Shown piece by piece: positions 7,889 through 16,842 of a DNA stretch of 64,000 nt (the stretch's first letter is position 1; every line of letters starts with the position of its first letter). The notes under the pieces were generated by a model. It was not told the DNA's origin. It ran no database searches and saw only the letters and a program-made list of their open reading frames with translations. Position numbers and translations under genes: made by a program. Source of the DNA: Roseovarius sp. (GTDB lineage Bacteria > Pseudomonadota > Alphaproteobacteria > Rhodobacterales > Rhodobacteraceae); NCBI GenBank assembly GCA_002720475.1, contig PBIL01000008.1, positions 124,001-188,000 on the forward strand, read 5' to 3'.

Positions 7889-9703
7889 TCAGCCCTCGGC
7901 CTTCTCCGCCAGCATGAGCCATTCCTCCTCGGCCGCGGCGAGCGCCGCCTGGCGCTGGCCGAGCGCCTCTGTCGCGCGGCGGAACTTGACGGGCTCGCGG
8001 GTGAACAGGTCGGGATCGGACAAGAGCCCCTCGAGCCTGTCGATCTCGGCCTCGAGCCGCGCGATCACGGCAGGCAGTTCGCCGAGCCGGTGCTTCTCGG
8101 TAAAGCTGAGCCGGGGCGCGTCCGGCTTTCCCTTCTTCAACTTCGGTGTCTTGATGTCTGTTTTCGCGGGGTCTTTTGTCGTCGCAAGCGTCTTGTCCCC
8201 GCGTTGCGCCATGTAGTCCGACCATCCCCCGGCATAGGTGACGGCGCGCCCGTCCCCCTCCATGGCGATGGTGGTGGTCGCCACCCGGTCAAGGAAATCG
8301 CGGTCATGGCTGACCAGCAGCACGGTGCCGTCATAATCGTCAAGCAGTTCCTGGAGCAGGTCGAGCGTCTCGATATCGAGATCGTTGGTCGGCTCGTCGA
8401 GCACCAGCAGATTGCTCTCGCGGGCCATGATCCGGGCCAGCAGCAGCCGCGCCTTCTCGCCGCCGGACAGGGACTTGACCGGCGCGCGGGCCTGCCGCTC
8501 GTCGAACAGGAAATCCTTGAGATAGCCCACCACATGACGCGGCTGGCCCCGCACCAGCACCTGGTCGGCCTGGCCAGAGACGCGCATCTCCGCATCGCCG
8601 GTCAGGCTCTCCCACAGCGTCATTTCCGGGTCGAGCCGCGCGCGCGCCTGATCGAAGACCGCCGGAACGAGATTGCTGCCATGGGTCACGCGGCCGGTAT
8701 CGGGCGGGATCTCGCCCATGAGAAGCTTGAGCAGCGTCGTCTTGCCCACGCCATTGGGGCCGACAAAGGCCACCCGCTCGCCGCGCATCACCCGAAGGCT
8801 GAACGGTCTCAGGATAAGCTTCTCCCCATAAGACTTTGTAATATCGTGTGCTTCTATCACCTTGCGGCCGGATGTCGGGCCGGAGTCGAGCGCCATGGCT
8901 GCCACGCCCTGCCGCTTGATCTGCGCCGCGCGCTCGGCGCGCAGGGCCTGAAGCGCGCGCACCCGTCCCTGGTTGCGCTTGCGCCGCGCGCTGATGCCTT
9001 CGACGGCCCATCGCGCCTCGGCCCGGATCTTGCGGTCAAGCTTGTGACGCTGCGTGTCCTCTTCTTCCCAGACGCGGTCGCGCCAGGCTTCGAAGCCGCC
9101 GAATCCCTCTTCCTGGCGGCGGACCATTCCCCTGTCGATCCAGAGTGTTGCGCGGGTAAGCTCACGCAGAAAGGCCCGGTCGTGGCTGATCACCACATAG
9201 GCGCGGCGGGTGCTGCGCAAGGTCTCTTCCAGCCAGCCGATCGCCTCGATATCGAGATGGTTGGTAGGCTCATCGAGCAGCATCAGCTCGGGCGCCTCGG
9301 CCATGAGCCTTGCCAGCGCCGCGCGCCGCCGCTCGCCGCCCGAGGCGGTTTCGACCGGGCGGGCGGGGTCGAATTTCAGCCCTTCGCCCGCCATCTCGAC
9401 GCGATACATCTCGCCGGGATCGAGATTTGCCGCCGCATAATCGCCGAGCGTGGCAAAGCCCGCCATCTCGGGCTCCTGCTCCATGTAGCCCACGCTCGTG
9501 CCCGGGGCGACGATGCGCTCGCCCCGGTCGGGTTCCACCAGCCCGGCCATGACCTTCATCAGCGTGGATTTGCCAGACCCGTTGCGCCCCACCAGCGCCA
9601 CCCGGTCGCCCGGCTGCACGATCAGCGACAGGTCATCAAAGACCGGCTCTCCCCCGAAGGTGAGCGAAATTCCATTGAGTTGCAGAAGCGGTGCGCGGGC
9701 CAT
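7889..9703 (-). CDS. uup: ABC-F family ATPase Uup
   Basis: 604 residues, soluble, with two ABC domains: GRNGSGKST (about 39-47) with signature SGGERRR, and GPNGVGKTT with signature LSGGEKAR. Both Walker B motifs end in DEPTN (LLLDEPTNHLDIE and LVLDEPTNDLDIE), the ABC-F hallmark. A charged linker between the domains and a C-terminal coiled coil (about 530-604, rich in LE/LA heptads) indicate the Uup branch. Uup acts on the ribosome and has been linked to DNA transactions and suppression of transposon excision. No membrane part is expected. The ATG lies in AT-poor sequence 38 bases after olsB. Confidence 0.9.
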   Translation of the reverse strand: MARAPLLQLNGISLTFGGEPVFDDLSLIVQPGDRVALVGRNGSGKSTLMKVMAGLVEPDRGERIVAPGTSVGYMEQEPEMAGFATLGDYAAANLDPGEMYRVEMAGEGLKFDPARPVETASGGERRRAALARLMAEAPELMLLDEPTNHLDIEAIGWLEETLRSTRRAYVVISHDRAFLRELTRATLWIDRGMVRRQEEGFGGFEAWRDRVWEEEDTQRHKLDRKIRAEARWAVEGISARRKRNQGRVRALQALRAERAAQIKRQGVAAMALDSGPTSGRKVIEAHDITKSYGEKLILRPFSLRVMRGERVAFVGPNGVGKTTLLKLLMGEIPPDTGRVTHGSNLVPAVFDQARARLDPEMTLWESLTGDAEMRVSGQADQVLVRGQPRHVVGYLKDFLFDERQARAPVKSLSGGEKARLLLARIMARESNLLVLDEPTNDLDIETLDLLQELLDDYDGTVLLVSHDRDFLDRVATTTIAMEGDGRAVTYAGGWSDYMAQRGDKTLATTKDPAKTDIKTPKLKKGKPDAPRLSFTEKHRLGELPAVIARLEAEIDRLEGLLSDPDLFTREPVKFRRATEALGQRQAALAAAEEEWLMLAEKAEG

Positions 9704-9741
9704 GCGCGCGGGCTATCCCGGCCCCCGCGCGGCGTCAAGCC

Positions 9742-10479
9742 TCAGCCGGCAAGCGCCCGCAAGAGCCGCTGGCGAGCGGCCGGAATGGCCCGGATCTCGA
9801 CCCCGGTAAAGACATGCAGCGTGCCCATCTGCCGGTCGATCACCGCGTGATCGCTGACCCAGCCCCCCATCATCAGGTAGGTGCGCAGCAAGGGGGGCAT
9901 GTGGCGCATGGCCTTTTTCAGGTCCGGCTTGTGCCGCTTCAATCGCTGCGCGAAGCGGAACACGGCCGGGGCCTTGACGCGCGGCCACCAGCGGCGCGGG
10001 GCAAGGTGGCGCCTGCCCAGCATGGCGAAGGCGTCAAGATAGGGGTCTGCCTCCACCCCCTTGAAGGAGGAGCAGCCAAAGAGCATCTGCACGCCGTTCA
10101 CATCGACAAGCCGTGTCATCGCGGCCCAGGCCAGGCGCAGGATATCGGGATCGAGCCGATCCGGCGCGATGCAGAAGCGTCCCATCTCGGCCATGCGCCC
10201 CTCAAACCCCTCAAGCGCGGAAAGCTCGTAGAACTGCGCGGAATAGCTGTGCGCGATATCCGCGCCACGCTCGAGCATCAGGACACGGAAGCAGCAGACC
10301 AGATCGCCGCTTTCCGCCTCCTCGACCAGAACGTGCAGGCAGCGCGCATCGTGGTCGTCGGCGTCGCGGCCGGTGTCCTGCCCGAGAAAGGCGCGCGCCC
10401 GCAACGCTTGCGCCCGTTCCACATCCTCGGCATCGCGCGCCAGACGCGCCAGATACCGCCCGTGCCGAAGCTCTTCCAT
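9742..10479 (-). CDS. olsB: L-ornithine N-alpha-acyltransferase OlsB (lyso-ornithine lipid synthesis)
   Basis: 246 residues from the ATG at 10479. A GTG at 10518 would add 13 unlikely residues, so I chose the ATG, which has GACGGGG upstream. It is of the GNAT/hemolysin-like acyltransferase type: LRARAF, a CLHVLVEE strand, CCFRVLML, the EMGRFCI core, LFGCSSFKGVE and a long C-terminal helical tail. OlsB transfers a 3-hydroxyacyl chain from ACP to ornithine, the first step of ornithine-lipid synthesis; OlsA is needed for the second and is not in this window. It lies 63 bases after bamE on the same strand. Confidence 0.8.
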   Translation of the reverse strand: MEELRHGRYLARLARDAEDVERAQALRARAFLGQDTGRDADDHDARCLHVLVEEAESGDLVCCFRVLMLERGADIAHSYSAQFYELSALEGFEGRMAEMGRFCIAPDRLDPDILRLAWAAMTRLVDVNGVQMLFGCSSFKGVEADPYLDAFAMLGRRHLAPRRWWPRVKAPAVFRFAQRLKRHKPDLKKAMRHMPPLLRTYLMMGGWVSDHAVIDRQMGTLHVFTGVEIRAIPAARQRLLRALAG

Positions 10480-10542
10480 GGCCCCGTCTCCCGACACTGC
10501 TCGGAATACAGATATCACGAATGACGTGACAGCACCATGACC

Positions 10543-11001
10543 CTAATTCCCGAATGCCTCTGCGGGGTTGATCGCCCCGATATTGTCCAGCAGCTGCCGC
10601 AGGAAGCCGGTCTTGACAACCGAATTGTCCGTCACGCGCTGCTCAAGTGGCACGATCCGTCCGTCCTGGAGGCCGAAACGCTCGATATTGGCGATGGTGT
10701 CATCATCGTTGAAGGAGATCGCCAGCACCTGCCGTTCCACCTCTCGGGGGCGGAACATGCCGAAGGTGCGCTTGCGCGACCGCACATAGTAATAGTCACC
10801 CTCCTCCGACATGCCCGCGAGCGTGGGCGGCCCGATCAGATCATCCACCGTTGCGCGGGTATCGACGCCGACGATCAGGTTCTGAAGGTCCTCTTCGGGG
10901 GGGATGTAGCCATGGTTCTGATAGATCGCGGCGCAGGACGCGACCGCGAGGAACGCGCAGAGGGCGAGGCCGCGCGTCAGCCGTGCTGGGAATGCTGTCA
11001 T
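10543..11001 (-). CDS. bamE: Outer membrane assembly lipoprotein BamE (SmpA/OmlA)
   Basis: 152 residues with a lipoprotein signal peptide ending AVAS-C (Cys23), followed by a compact SmpA/OmlA domain with HGYIPPEEDL, the VDDLIGPPT helix and the YYYVRSRKRTFGMFRP strand pair. BamE stabilises the BAM complex that inserts beta-barrel proteins into the outer membrane. The start MTAFPARLTRG was chosen because it gives a clean signal peptide; longer in-frame extensions do not. It is divergent from yceD, an arrangement often seen in alphaproteobacteria. Confidence 0.9.
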   Translation of the reverse strand: MTAFPARLTRGLALCAFLAVASCAAIYQNHGYIPPEEDLQNLIVGVDTRATVDDLIGPPTLAGMSEEGDYYYVRSRKRTFGMFRPREVERQVLAISFNDDDTIANIERFGLQDGRIVPLEQRVTDNSVVKTGFLRQLLDNIGAINPAEAFGN

Positions 11002-11071
11002 TACTGCCCTCTTGTCATGGCCGCCCGCGGCTTTTATCCCGCTTACATCAATGCGCCCGCCGGTTTCAAGA

Positions 11072-11650
11072 ATGGAAGACGCACCCGCCATGACTCAGGA
11101 CGGTCCCGAGAGCCATCTGCTGCCGCTGGCACGGCTGCGGCGGCAGCGCACCGAGTTCGAGATCGTGCCCGATCCCGCGGCGCGGCGTGCCCTGGCCGAA
11201 GCGCTCGGCCTGCACGATCTGCGCAAGCTGCGCCTTGTCGGCGCGGTCGAGCCGGAGGGCGCGCATGACTGGCGGCTTGCCGCGATGCTGGGGGCGACCG
11301 TGGTGCAGCCCTGCGTCGTCACCCTCGACCCGGTGACCACCCGCATCGACGAGCCGGTGACACGGCGTTACGGACAGCAGGCAGAGCCCCCGGTCCACCG
11401 GCCCGGCGAAGAGGTGGAGATGCCCGCCGACGACACGCTCGAGCCGCTGCCCGAGGCGCTCGACCTCATGGACGTGCTGGCCGAGGCGCTGACCCTGGCC
11501 CTGCCGCCCTTTCCACGCAGCCCCGGGGCCGAGCTCGGGATCGCGCGTGCGGCCCCGAAGGGCGTGCGCCCGCTCACCGACGAGGAAACCCGCCCCTTCG
11601 CCGGGCTCGCCGCGCTGCGCGACAGGCTCGCGGATGACGATGAGAGCTGA
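11072..11650 (+). CDS. YceD/DUF177-family protein upstream of rpmF
   Basis: About 192 residues. It matches the YceD (DUF177) family: an LARLRRQRTEFEIVPD opening, a CVVTLDPVTTRIDEPV strand holding the single cysteine, and an acidic middle LDLMDVLAEALTLALPPFPRSPGAE. The family is found next to rpmF, plsX and fabH in many bacteria, and the same order is present here. In E. coli and plants YceD has been linked to 23S rRNA maturation. An alternative start is the ATG at 11090; neither has a strong Shine-Dalgarno sequence. Confidence 0.8.
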   Translation: MEDAPAMTQDGPESHLLPLARLRRQRTEFEIVPDPAARRALAEALGLHDLRKLRLVGAVEPEGAHDWRLAAMLGATVVQPCVVTLDPVTTRIDEPVTRRYGQQAEPPVHRPGEEVEMPADDTLEPLPEALDLMDVLAEALTLALPPFPRSPGAELGIARAAPKGVRPLTDEETRPFAGLAALRDRLADDDES

Positions 11651-11805
11651 GACCGGGCCAAGAATCGCTTGTCCCCGCATCAAATCCCTGTATTTTCGCG
11701 CTCTCATCGGAATCTGGGGTTGAACCGGCGGCTCGTTCAGGATTATGAGCCGCGAACACCCGTGAAACAGGGCCACGCCGGCCCCTTAGGAATTGAGGTG
11801 GCACC

Positions 11806-12012
11806 ATGGCTGTCCAACAGAACAAAGTCTCGAAATCGCGCCGCAACATGCGCCGCGCCCATGACGGGCTCGTGGCGGGCAATCCCAACGAATGCCCCAA
11901 TTGCGGCGAGTTGAAACGCCCGCATCATGTCTGCGCCGCCTGCGGTCACTATGCCGAGCGCGAAGTCGTGGCCATGGTTGAGGAAATCGACCTGGATGAC
12001 GACGCCGCCTGA
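11806..12012 (+). CDS. rpmF: 50S ribosomal protein L32
   Basis: 68 residues. The basic N-terminus [20 protein letters not shown] is diagnostic of L32. The zinc ribbon is intact: Cys30, Cys33, Cys43, Cys46 (CPNC and CAAC). An acidic tail [10 protein letters not shown] ends the protein. It sits between yceD and plsX as usual. Confidence 0.97.
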   Translation: MAVQQNKVSKSRRNMRRAHDGLVAGNPNECPNCGELKRPHHVCAACGHYAEREVVAMVEEIDLDDDAA

Positions 12013-12038
12013 GCACGTGAAGCGGGGGCAGCGGCTGC

Positions 12039-13136
12039 ATGGGCGCTCTGGGCGATCACACGGCGGGCAGCGCGGGGCGCATCACCATCTCGGTTGACGC
12101 CATGGGCGGCGATCAGGGGCCTGCCGCGGTCGTGGCGGGCATGGCGCGTTCCGCGGTCAAGAACCCCGATATCGGATTCATCCTCCACGGCCCCCGCGAC
12201 AAGCTGGAGCCGCTTGTCGCGCGTCGGCGCGAGTTGAGGGGGCGCGTTGAAATCCGCGACGCGCGAGAGGTCGTCAGCATGGACGACAAGCCCGCCCAGA
12301 TCGTGCGGCACGGGCGCGACACCTCGATGTGGTCGGCGCTCGAGTCGGTGCGCGCGGGCGAGGCATCGGTCTGCGTCTCCTGCGGCAATACCGGCGCGCT
12401 CATGCTCATGTCGGTCATGCGGCTGCGCAAGCTGCCCGGGATCTACCGGCCCGCGATCGCGGTGATGTGGCCCTCGCAGAATCCGCAGGAGCACAACATC
12501 ATGCTCGACGGCGGGGCCGATATCCGCGCCGATGCCAAGGATCTCATGCAATACGCGCTGATGGGCGCGTCCTATGCGCGCAACGGCTTCGGCCTTGCGC
12601 GGCCGCGCATCGGGCTTCTGAACGTGGGCACCGAAGAGCACAAGGGCCGGGCCGAACTCAGGGAAGCGCATGACCTCATCGCCGCAAATGCGCGCATCGC
12701 CGATTTCGAGTTCGTGGGCTTCGTCGAGGGGCGCGACCTGCCCGGCACCGTCTGCGACGTGATCGTGACCGACGGCTTTACCGGCAATGTCGCGCTCAAG
12801 ACCGGCGAGGGAATCGCCAAGCTGATCGCCGACCTGCTGCGCGAGGCGTTCAACTACTCGCCGCTGTCGCGGCTGGCGGCGCTGCTGGCCTATACCTCGC
12901 TGCAACGGATGAAGAAGCGGGTCGATCCGCGCCGCGCCAATGGCGGCGTGTTTCTGGGCCTGAACGGCACGGTGGTCAAGTCGCACGGCGCGGCGGATGC
13001 GACCGGGGTCTCCTCGGCGATCAAGCTGGCCTTCGAACTGGCGCAGTCGCGCTTTACCGAGCGCCTTGCGGCCCGCGTCGCCGCCGCCGCGCCGCTTGAC
13101 GAGGATACCACTGCCGAGGGAGCCCCCCGCACATGA
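12039..13136 (+). CDS. plsX: Phosphate acyltransferase PlsX
   Basis: 365 residues. PlsX makes acyl-phosphate from acyl-ACP at the membrane surface for PlsY and phospholipid synthesis. Visible motifs are ISVDAMGGDQGP near the start, the SCGNTGALMLMS loop, LDGGADIRADA, the LLNVGTEEHKG segment and DVIVTDGFTGNVALK. The ATG at 12039 is 27 bases after rpmF and is preceded by a GGGGG run. The first 14 residues before ITISVDAMGG are longer than in many homologues. The stop overlaps fabH (ATGA). Confidence 0.96.
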   Translation: MGALGDHTAGSAGRITISVDAMGGDQGPAAVVAGMARSAVKNPDIGFILHGPRDKLEPLVARRRELRGRVEIRDAREVVSMDDKPAQIVRHGRDTSMWSALESVRAGEASVCVSCGNTGALMLMSVMRLRKLPGIYRPAIAVMWPSQNPQEHNIMLDGGADIRADAKDLMQYALMGASYARNGFGLARPRIGLLNVGTEEHKGRAELREAHDLIAANARIADFEFVGFVEGRDLPGTVCDVIVTDGFTGNVALKTGEGIAKLIADLLREAFNYSPLSRLAALLAYTSLQRMKKRVDPRRANGGVFLGLNGTVVKSHGAADATGVSSAIKLAFELAQSRFTERLAARVAAAAPLDEDTTAEGAPRT

Positions 13137-14107
13137 CCCGCCGCGCCGTTCCTTTGGGAACCGGGCATTACCTTCCCGCCCGCATCGTGCCCAATGCCGA
13201 GTTCGAGCGATCGCTCGACACCTCGGACGAATGGATCCGCACGCGCTCGGGGATCGAGCGGCGCCGCTTCGCCGCGGAGGGCGAGACCACCTCGCACATG
13301 GCCGCGCAGGCCGCGCGCGCGGCCCTGGAACATGCCGGGATCGGCGCGGACGCGATCGACGGCATCATCGTCGCCACCTCCACGCCCGACCTCACCTTTC
13401 CCTCCGTCGCCACCATGGTGCAGAGCGATCTGGGCATGACGCATGGCTTCGGCTTCGATGTGCAGGCGGTCTGCGCGGGATTCGTCTACGCGCTTGCCAC
13501 CGCCAATGCGATGATCGTCTCGGGACAGGCGGAGCGGCTGCTCGTGATCGGGGCCGAGACATTCTCGCGCATCATGGACTGGTCCGACCGGTCAACCTGC
13601 GTGCTCTTCGGTGACGGGGCGGGCGCGCTCGTGCTCGGGTCAGAGGCAGGGACCGGCACTAATGCCGACAGGGGGATCCTCTCGGTCGATCTCAATTCCG
13701 ACGGGCGCTATCGGGACATGCTCTATGTCGATGGCGGCGTCTCGACCACCGGCGCGGCGGGCAAGCTGCGGATGCAGGGCAATGCGCTCTTCCGGCAGGC
13801 GATCGAGAAACTGGCCGCCACCGCCGAGACCGCGCTCGGCAAGATCGGCCTCTCGGGGCCGGATGTGGACTGGATCGTGCCGCATCAGGCCAATATCCGC
13901 ATCATCCAGGGCACGGCCCGCAAGCTCGGCCTGCCGATGGAGCGTGTCGTCGTCACCGTGCAGGATCACGGCAATACCTCGGCGGCCTCGATCCCGCTCG
14001 CGCTCTCGGTCGCGGTGACCGACGGGCGCATCAAGCGCGGCGATCTGGTGCTGTCGGAGGCGATCGGCGGCGGTCTTGCCTGGGGGGCGGTCGTCCTGCG
14101 CTGGTGA
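13133..14107 (+). CDS. fabH: Beta-ketoacyl-ACP synthase III
   Basis: 324 residues. FabH starts type II fatty acid synthesis by condensing acetyl-CoA with malonyl-ACP. The catalytic triad is complete: Cys114 (QAVCAGF), His251 (PHQAN) and Asn281 (HGNTSA). The GDGAGALVL loop and the C-terminal GGGLAWGAVVLRW are typical. The start overlaps the plsX stop by four bases, so both are probably co-translated. Confidence 0.97.
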   Translation: MTRRAVPLGTGHYLPARIVPNAEFERSLDTSDEWIRTRSGIERRRFAAEGETTSHMAAQAARAALEHAGIGADAIDGIIVATSTPDLTFPSVATMVQSDLGMTHGFGFDVQAVCAGFVYALATANAMIVSGQAERLLVIGAETFSRIMDWSDRSTCVLFGDGAGALVLGSEAGTGTNADRGILSVDLNSDGRYRDMLYVDGGVSTTGAAGKLRMQGNALFRQAIEKLAATAETALGKIGLSGPDVDWIVPHQANIRIIQGTARKLGLPMERVVVTVQDHGNTSAASIPLALSVAVTDGRIKRGDLVLSEAIGGGLAWGAVVLRW

Positions 14108-14149
14108 GACGGGCCGCTCCGCGAAAATCCGCGCCGAAACGGCAAGCGC

Positions 14150-14170
14150 CAAGTCATTGACATTGACTTG
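14150..14170. repeat. Perfect inverted repeat upstream of ihfA
   Basis: CAAGTCA-TTGACAT-TGACTTG: two 7-base arms around a 7-base centre, 45 bases before the ihfA start and next to TAAAAT (14171-14176), a possible -10 box. It could be an operator or an autoregulatory site. The spacing to a good -35 is not convincing, so I do not call a promoter. Confidence 0.4.
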
Positions 14171-14214
14171 TAAAATGCTTCGCCGCAAACTGTCCTGAAA
14201 AATCCGGGGATGGT

Positions 14215-14517
14215 ATGGCCAACAAGACACTCACGCGCATGGATCTCAGCGAGGCGGTTTTCCGCGAGGTCGGCCTGTCGCGCAACGACGCCGCACAGCT
14301 TGTCGAAAGCGTGCTCACCCACATATCCGATGCGCTGGTGCGCGGCGAACAGGTCAAGATCTCGTCCTTCGGCACCTTCTCGGTGCGCGACAAGACGGCG
14401 CGCGTGGGGCGCAATCCCAAGACCGGAGAAGAGGTGCCGATCCAGCCGCGCCGCGTGCTGACCTTCCGGCCCTCGCACCTGATGAAGGACCGGGTCGCCA
14501 TCGGCAACAAGCGCTGA
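14215..14517 (+). CDS. ihfA: Integration host factor alpha subunit
   Basis: 100 residues of the HU/IHF DNA-bending family. [22 protein letters not shown] at the N-terminus, the ISSFGTFSV core and the arm motif [12 protein letters not shown] with the DNA-intercalating proline are all present, followed by the [16 protein letters not shown] end. The alpha rather than beta assignment follows from the long C-terminal helix and from its position after fabH and before a MerR gene. It probably works as a heterodimer with IhfB encoded elsewhere. GGGGA precedes the ATG. Confidence 0.93.
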   Translation: MANKTLTRMDLSEAVFREVGLSRNDAAQLVESVLTHISDALVRGEQVKISSFGTFSVRDKTARVGRNPKTGEEVPIQPRRVLTFRPSHLMKDRVAIGNKR

Positions 14518-14529
14518 GGACAGGCACAT

Positions 14530-15219
14530 ATGGCCAAATCCGCCGACGCCTTCCGCACCATCAGCGAGGTGGCAGACTGGCTCGAGGTGCCGGCCCATGT
14601 GCTGCGGTTCTGGGAAAGCAAGTTCTCGCAGGTCAAGCCGGTCAAGCGCGCGGGCGGGCGGCGCTATTACCGTCCCGCGGACATGCGCCTTCTGGCAGGG
14701 ATCAAGATCCTGCTGCATGACCAGGGCATGACCATCAAGGCGGTGCAGAAGATGCTGCGCGAGGAAGGCGTGCGCCATGTCAGCGCGCTGGCCCCGGACT
14801 GGGGGTCCGGGGGGGAGGTGCTCGACGAGGGCACGGGCGCGCAGGTGCTGGCCTTCTCGCGCGCCGAGGACGCCCGCGAACGCCGGCAGGAGGAGGCTGC
14901 GGCGCACGCGGAGACCCCGACGACCGAAGATGCCCCCGAAGCGGCCCTCGCGCCCGCCAAGGGCGCTTCCGATGACGAAACTGCTCCCGCGCCTGCCGAT
15001 GACGGCGATGAGGTCGGGGCCGCCCCGGAACCCTCAGCAGACGGGCGCGCGCTGCCCCCGCTCCCTGATCTGCCCGCCGATCCCCCCGATACGATCACCG
15101 CCGATCCCGGCCCGCTCACCCGTCTGGCCGCCCTGCCCCGCCCGCTTGCCGCCCCCGTGGCGGGGCGGCTTGCGACGCTTGCGCAGGCGTGGCGCGCGCG
15201 CGGCCTGCCGGGGCGGTAG
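14530..15219 (+). CDS. MerR-family transcriptional regulator
   Basis: 229 residues. The N-terminal 75 residues form a MerR winged helix-turn-helix: [30 protein letters not shown], then [14 protein letters not shown] and a dimerisation helix [15 protein letters not shown]. The rest (about 85-229) is low-complexity, rich in Ala, Glu, Asp and Pro, with no sensor domain. A conserved partner of ihfA in this order. It starts 12 bases after ihfA with a good Shine-Dalgarno sequence (GAGGAC), so the two are likely cotranscribed. The regulon is unknown. Confidence 0.88.
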   Translation: MAKSADAFRTISEVADWLEVPAHVLRFWESKFSQVKPVKRAGGRRYYRPADMRLLAGIKILLHDQGMTIKAVQKMLREEGVRHVSALAPDWGSGGEVLDEGTGAQVLAFSRAEDARERRQEEAAAHAETPTTEDAPEAALAPAKGASDDETAPAPADDGDEVGAAPEPSADGRALPPLPDLPADPPDTITADPGPLTRLAALPRPLAAPVAGRLATLAQAWRARGLPGR

Positions 15220-15284
15220 GGCCCGAGAAATTTGCCCCGCCCCCCTTGCCCCCGCCCGCAAAACCGGTATGAACGGCCCATCGT

Positions 15285-15361
15285 CGGGCTATGGCGCAGC
15301 CTGGTAGCGCGTCCGTCTGGGGGACGGAAGGTCGCAGGTTCAAGTCCTGCTAGCCCGACCA
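15285..15361 (+). tRNA. tRNA-Pro (anticodon GGG)
   Basis: A 77-base cloverleaf that folds by eye. The acceptor stem CGGGCTA pairs with TAGCCCG. D arm is GCGC/GCGC, anticodon stem TCCGT/ACGGA with a 7-base loop whose middle is GGG, and T arm GCAGG-TTCAAGT-CCTGC. The discriminator A is followed by an encoded CCA. No integrase or duplicated 3' end is seen, so it does not mark a genomic island here. Confidence 0.97.
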
Positions 15362-15416
15362 AAATCGCCGACGATCCCGCATTGCACGCTCCGCGGGGCC
15401 TGCAGGGGGGAAAGGG

Positions 15417-16490
15417 ATGACCGGCGTTCTGTCCAGCCAGCAACTGTGTGCCCTGATCGAACGGGGGGCGATCGCGGCCGATGCCGCCATCCTGCCCGAC
15501 CAGATCCAGCCCGCGAGCCTCGATCTCCGGCTCGGCGACGTGGCCTATCGCGTGCGCGCCTCCTTTCTCACCGGCGCGGGCCGCACGGTGGCCGAACGGC
15601 TGGACGAGTTCGGGATGCACCGGATCGCGCTCGGCCCCGGCGCGGTGCTGGAAAAGGGCTGCGTCTATCTCGTGCCGCTGATGGAGCGGCTTGCCCTTCC
15701 CGATGGCGTTCAGGCCGTGGCCAATGCCAAATCCTCGACCGGGCGGCTCGATCTGCTGACCCGCACGATCACCGATGGCGGGACCGAGTTCGACCGCGTG
15801 GCCCCCGGCTATCGCGGTCCGCTCTATGCCGAGATCTGCCCGCGCTCCTTCTCCGTCCTGGTGCGCCCCGGCATGCGGCTCAACCAGATCCGGCTGCGCG
15901 CGGGCCAGGCCATTCTCACGGACGAGGCGCTGCGCGCGCTCCATGCCGAGACGCCGCTGGTGGATGGCCCGGCGGTGATCGACGGCGGGCTTGCCTTCTC
16001 GGTCGATCTGCGTCCCGCGACCGGCACGCTCGCGGGCTATCGCGCCAAGCCCCATGCCGGGGTGATCGACCTTGACCGGATCGGCCATTACGCGCCCGCC
16101 GATTTCTGGGAAGAGGTCCATACCGAGGCCGGTCACATCATCCTGGATCCCGGCGCCTTCTACATCCTCGTGAGCCGCGAGGCGGTGCATATCCCCCCCG
16201 CCTATGCCGCCGAGATGGCCCCTTTCGTGGCCATGGCGGGCGAGTTCCGGGTGCATTACGCGGGCTTCTTCGATCCCGGCTTCGGCCATGCGGCGGCCGG
16301 CGGCACCGGGTCGCGCGGGGTGCTCGAGGTGCGCTGCCACGAATCGCCCTTCGTGCTCGAACACGGGCAGATCGTCGGGCGGCTGGTCTATGAGCGCATG
16401 GATGAGGTGCCGCAGCAGCTCTATGGCGCGGGCATCGCGTCCAACTATCAGGGACAGGGGCTCAAGCTGTCCAAGCATTTCCGGGCGTGA
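15417..16490 (+). CDS. dcd: dCTP deaminase, double-length alphaproteobacterial type
   Basis: 357 residues, nearly twice the E. coli Dcd. The first half has the trimeric dUTPase/Dcd fold: ILPDQIQPASLDLRLG, ANAKSSTGRLDLLTRTITDGG, and an EICPRSFSVLVRPGM strand. The second half repeats the fold with substitutions (ILVSREAVHIPPAYAAEM and FFDPGFGHAA). This duplicated architecture is known from alphaproteobacterial 2'-deoxycytidine 5'-triphosphate deaminases. It converts dCTP to dUTP for dTMP supply. The start has a strong AGGGGGGAAAGGG Shine-Dalgarno sequence. It lies 56 bases after tRNA-Pro. Confidence 0.88.
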   Translation: MTGVLSSQQLCALIERGAIAADAAILPDQIQPASLDLRLGDVAYRVRASFLTGAGRTVAERLDEFGMHRIALGPGAVLEKGCVYLVPLMERLALPDGVQAVANAKSSTGRLDLLTRTITDGGTEFDRVAPGYRGPLYAEICPRSFSVLVRPGMRLNQIRLRAGQAILTDEALRALHAETPLVDGPAVIDGGLAFSVDLRPATGTLAGYRAKPHAGVIDLDRIGHYAPADFWEEVHTEAGHIILDPGAFYILVSREAVHIPPAYAAEMAPFVAMAGEFRVHYAGFFDPGFGHAAAGGTGSRGVLEVRCHESPFVLEHGQIVGRLVYERMDEVPQQLYGAGIASNYQGQGLKLSKHFRA

Positions 16491-16545
16491 TGTCCCTTGA
16501 CCGCCTTCCGTCCGAATAGCGGCGCGAGGCCCGCCCCCGAACGGC

Positions 16546-16731
16546 TCAGAACCGTCCGATCCTGCGCCCGAGCTTCATCGCCTGCCGCGTGCGCTGCACG
16601 GTCTTGCGCCCGTCGGGGCCGGAGCGATCCGCGCCGCCCGACATGGCGTCAAAGCCCTTGTTCACACCCTGCCGCAGCAGCCGCTGCACCACCATGCGGA
16701 TCACCATGTTGATCATCTGATTGGCGTTCAT
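16546..16731 (-). CDS. Small basic protein, unknown
   Basis: 61 residues from the ATG at 16731. The first third is a hydrophobic/amphipathic helix (MNANQMINMVIRMVVQRLL), followed by a Gly-rich turn (KGFDAMSGGADRSG) and a very basic end (RKTVQRTRQAMKLGRRIGRF). No known motif. The composition suggests a membrane-associated or nucleic-acid-binding peptide. It lies 111 bases downstream of scpB on the same strand, so it may be the last gene of that operon. Confidence 0.55.
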   Translation of the reverse strand: MNANQMINMVIRMVVQRLLRQGVNKGFDAMSGGADRSGPDGRKTVQRTRQAMKLGRRIGRF

Positions 16732-16842
16732 TGCGCCGCTCCTCTCGCTGCCTCCCCTGTCACATAGTCCCGAAACGTGCAGATTTGAGGGCAACCCGGC
16801 GAAAATCCCCGGGAGATCCTCGAGAATCGCGGCACCCGCCCC

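Noticed and set aside
7685..9850. Long plus-strand open frame opposite uup
   Set aside because: In GC-rich DNA the antisense of a real ABC-F gene stays open. The translation has no motifs and is rich in Arg, His and Pro.
10480..10518. Longer olsB start at GTG 10518
   Set aside because: The added residues lack family character and a Shine-Dalgarno sequence is closer to the ATG at 10479.
15285..15361. tRNA-Pro as a genomic island attachment site
   Set aside because: No integrase gene and no repeat of the tRNA 3' end nearby.
14667..16478. 603-codon minus-strand frame across merR, tRNA-Pro and dcd
   Set aside because: It crosses a tRNA and two clear genes and has biased composition. Antisense artefact.
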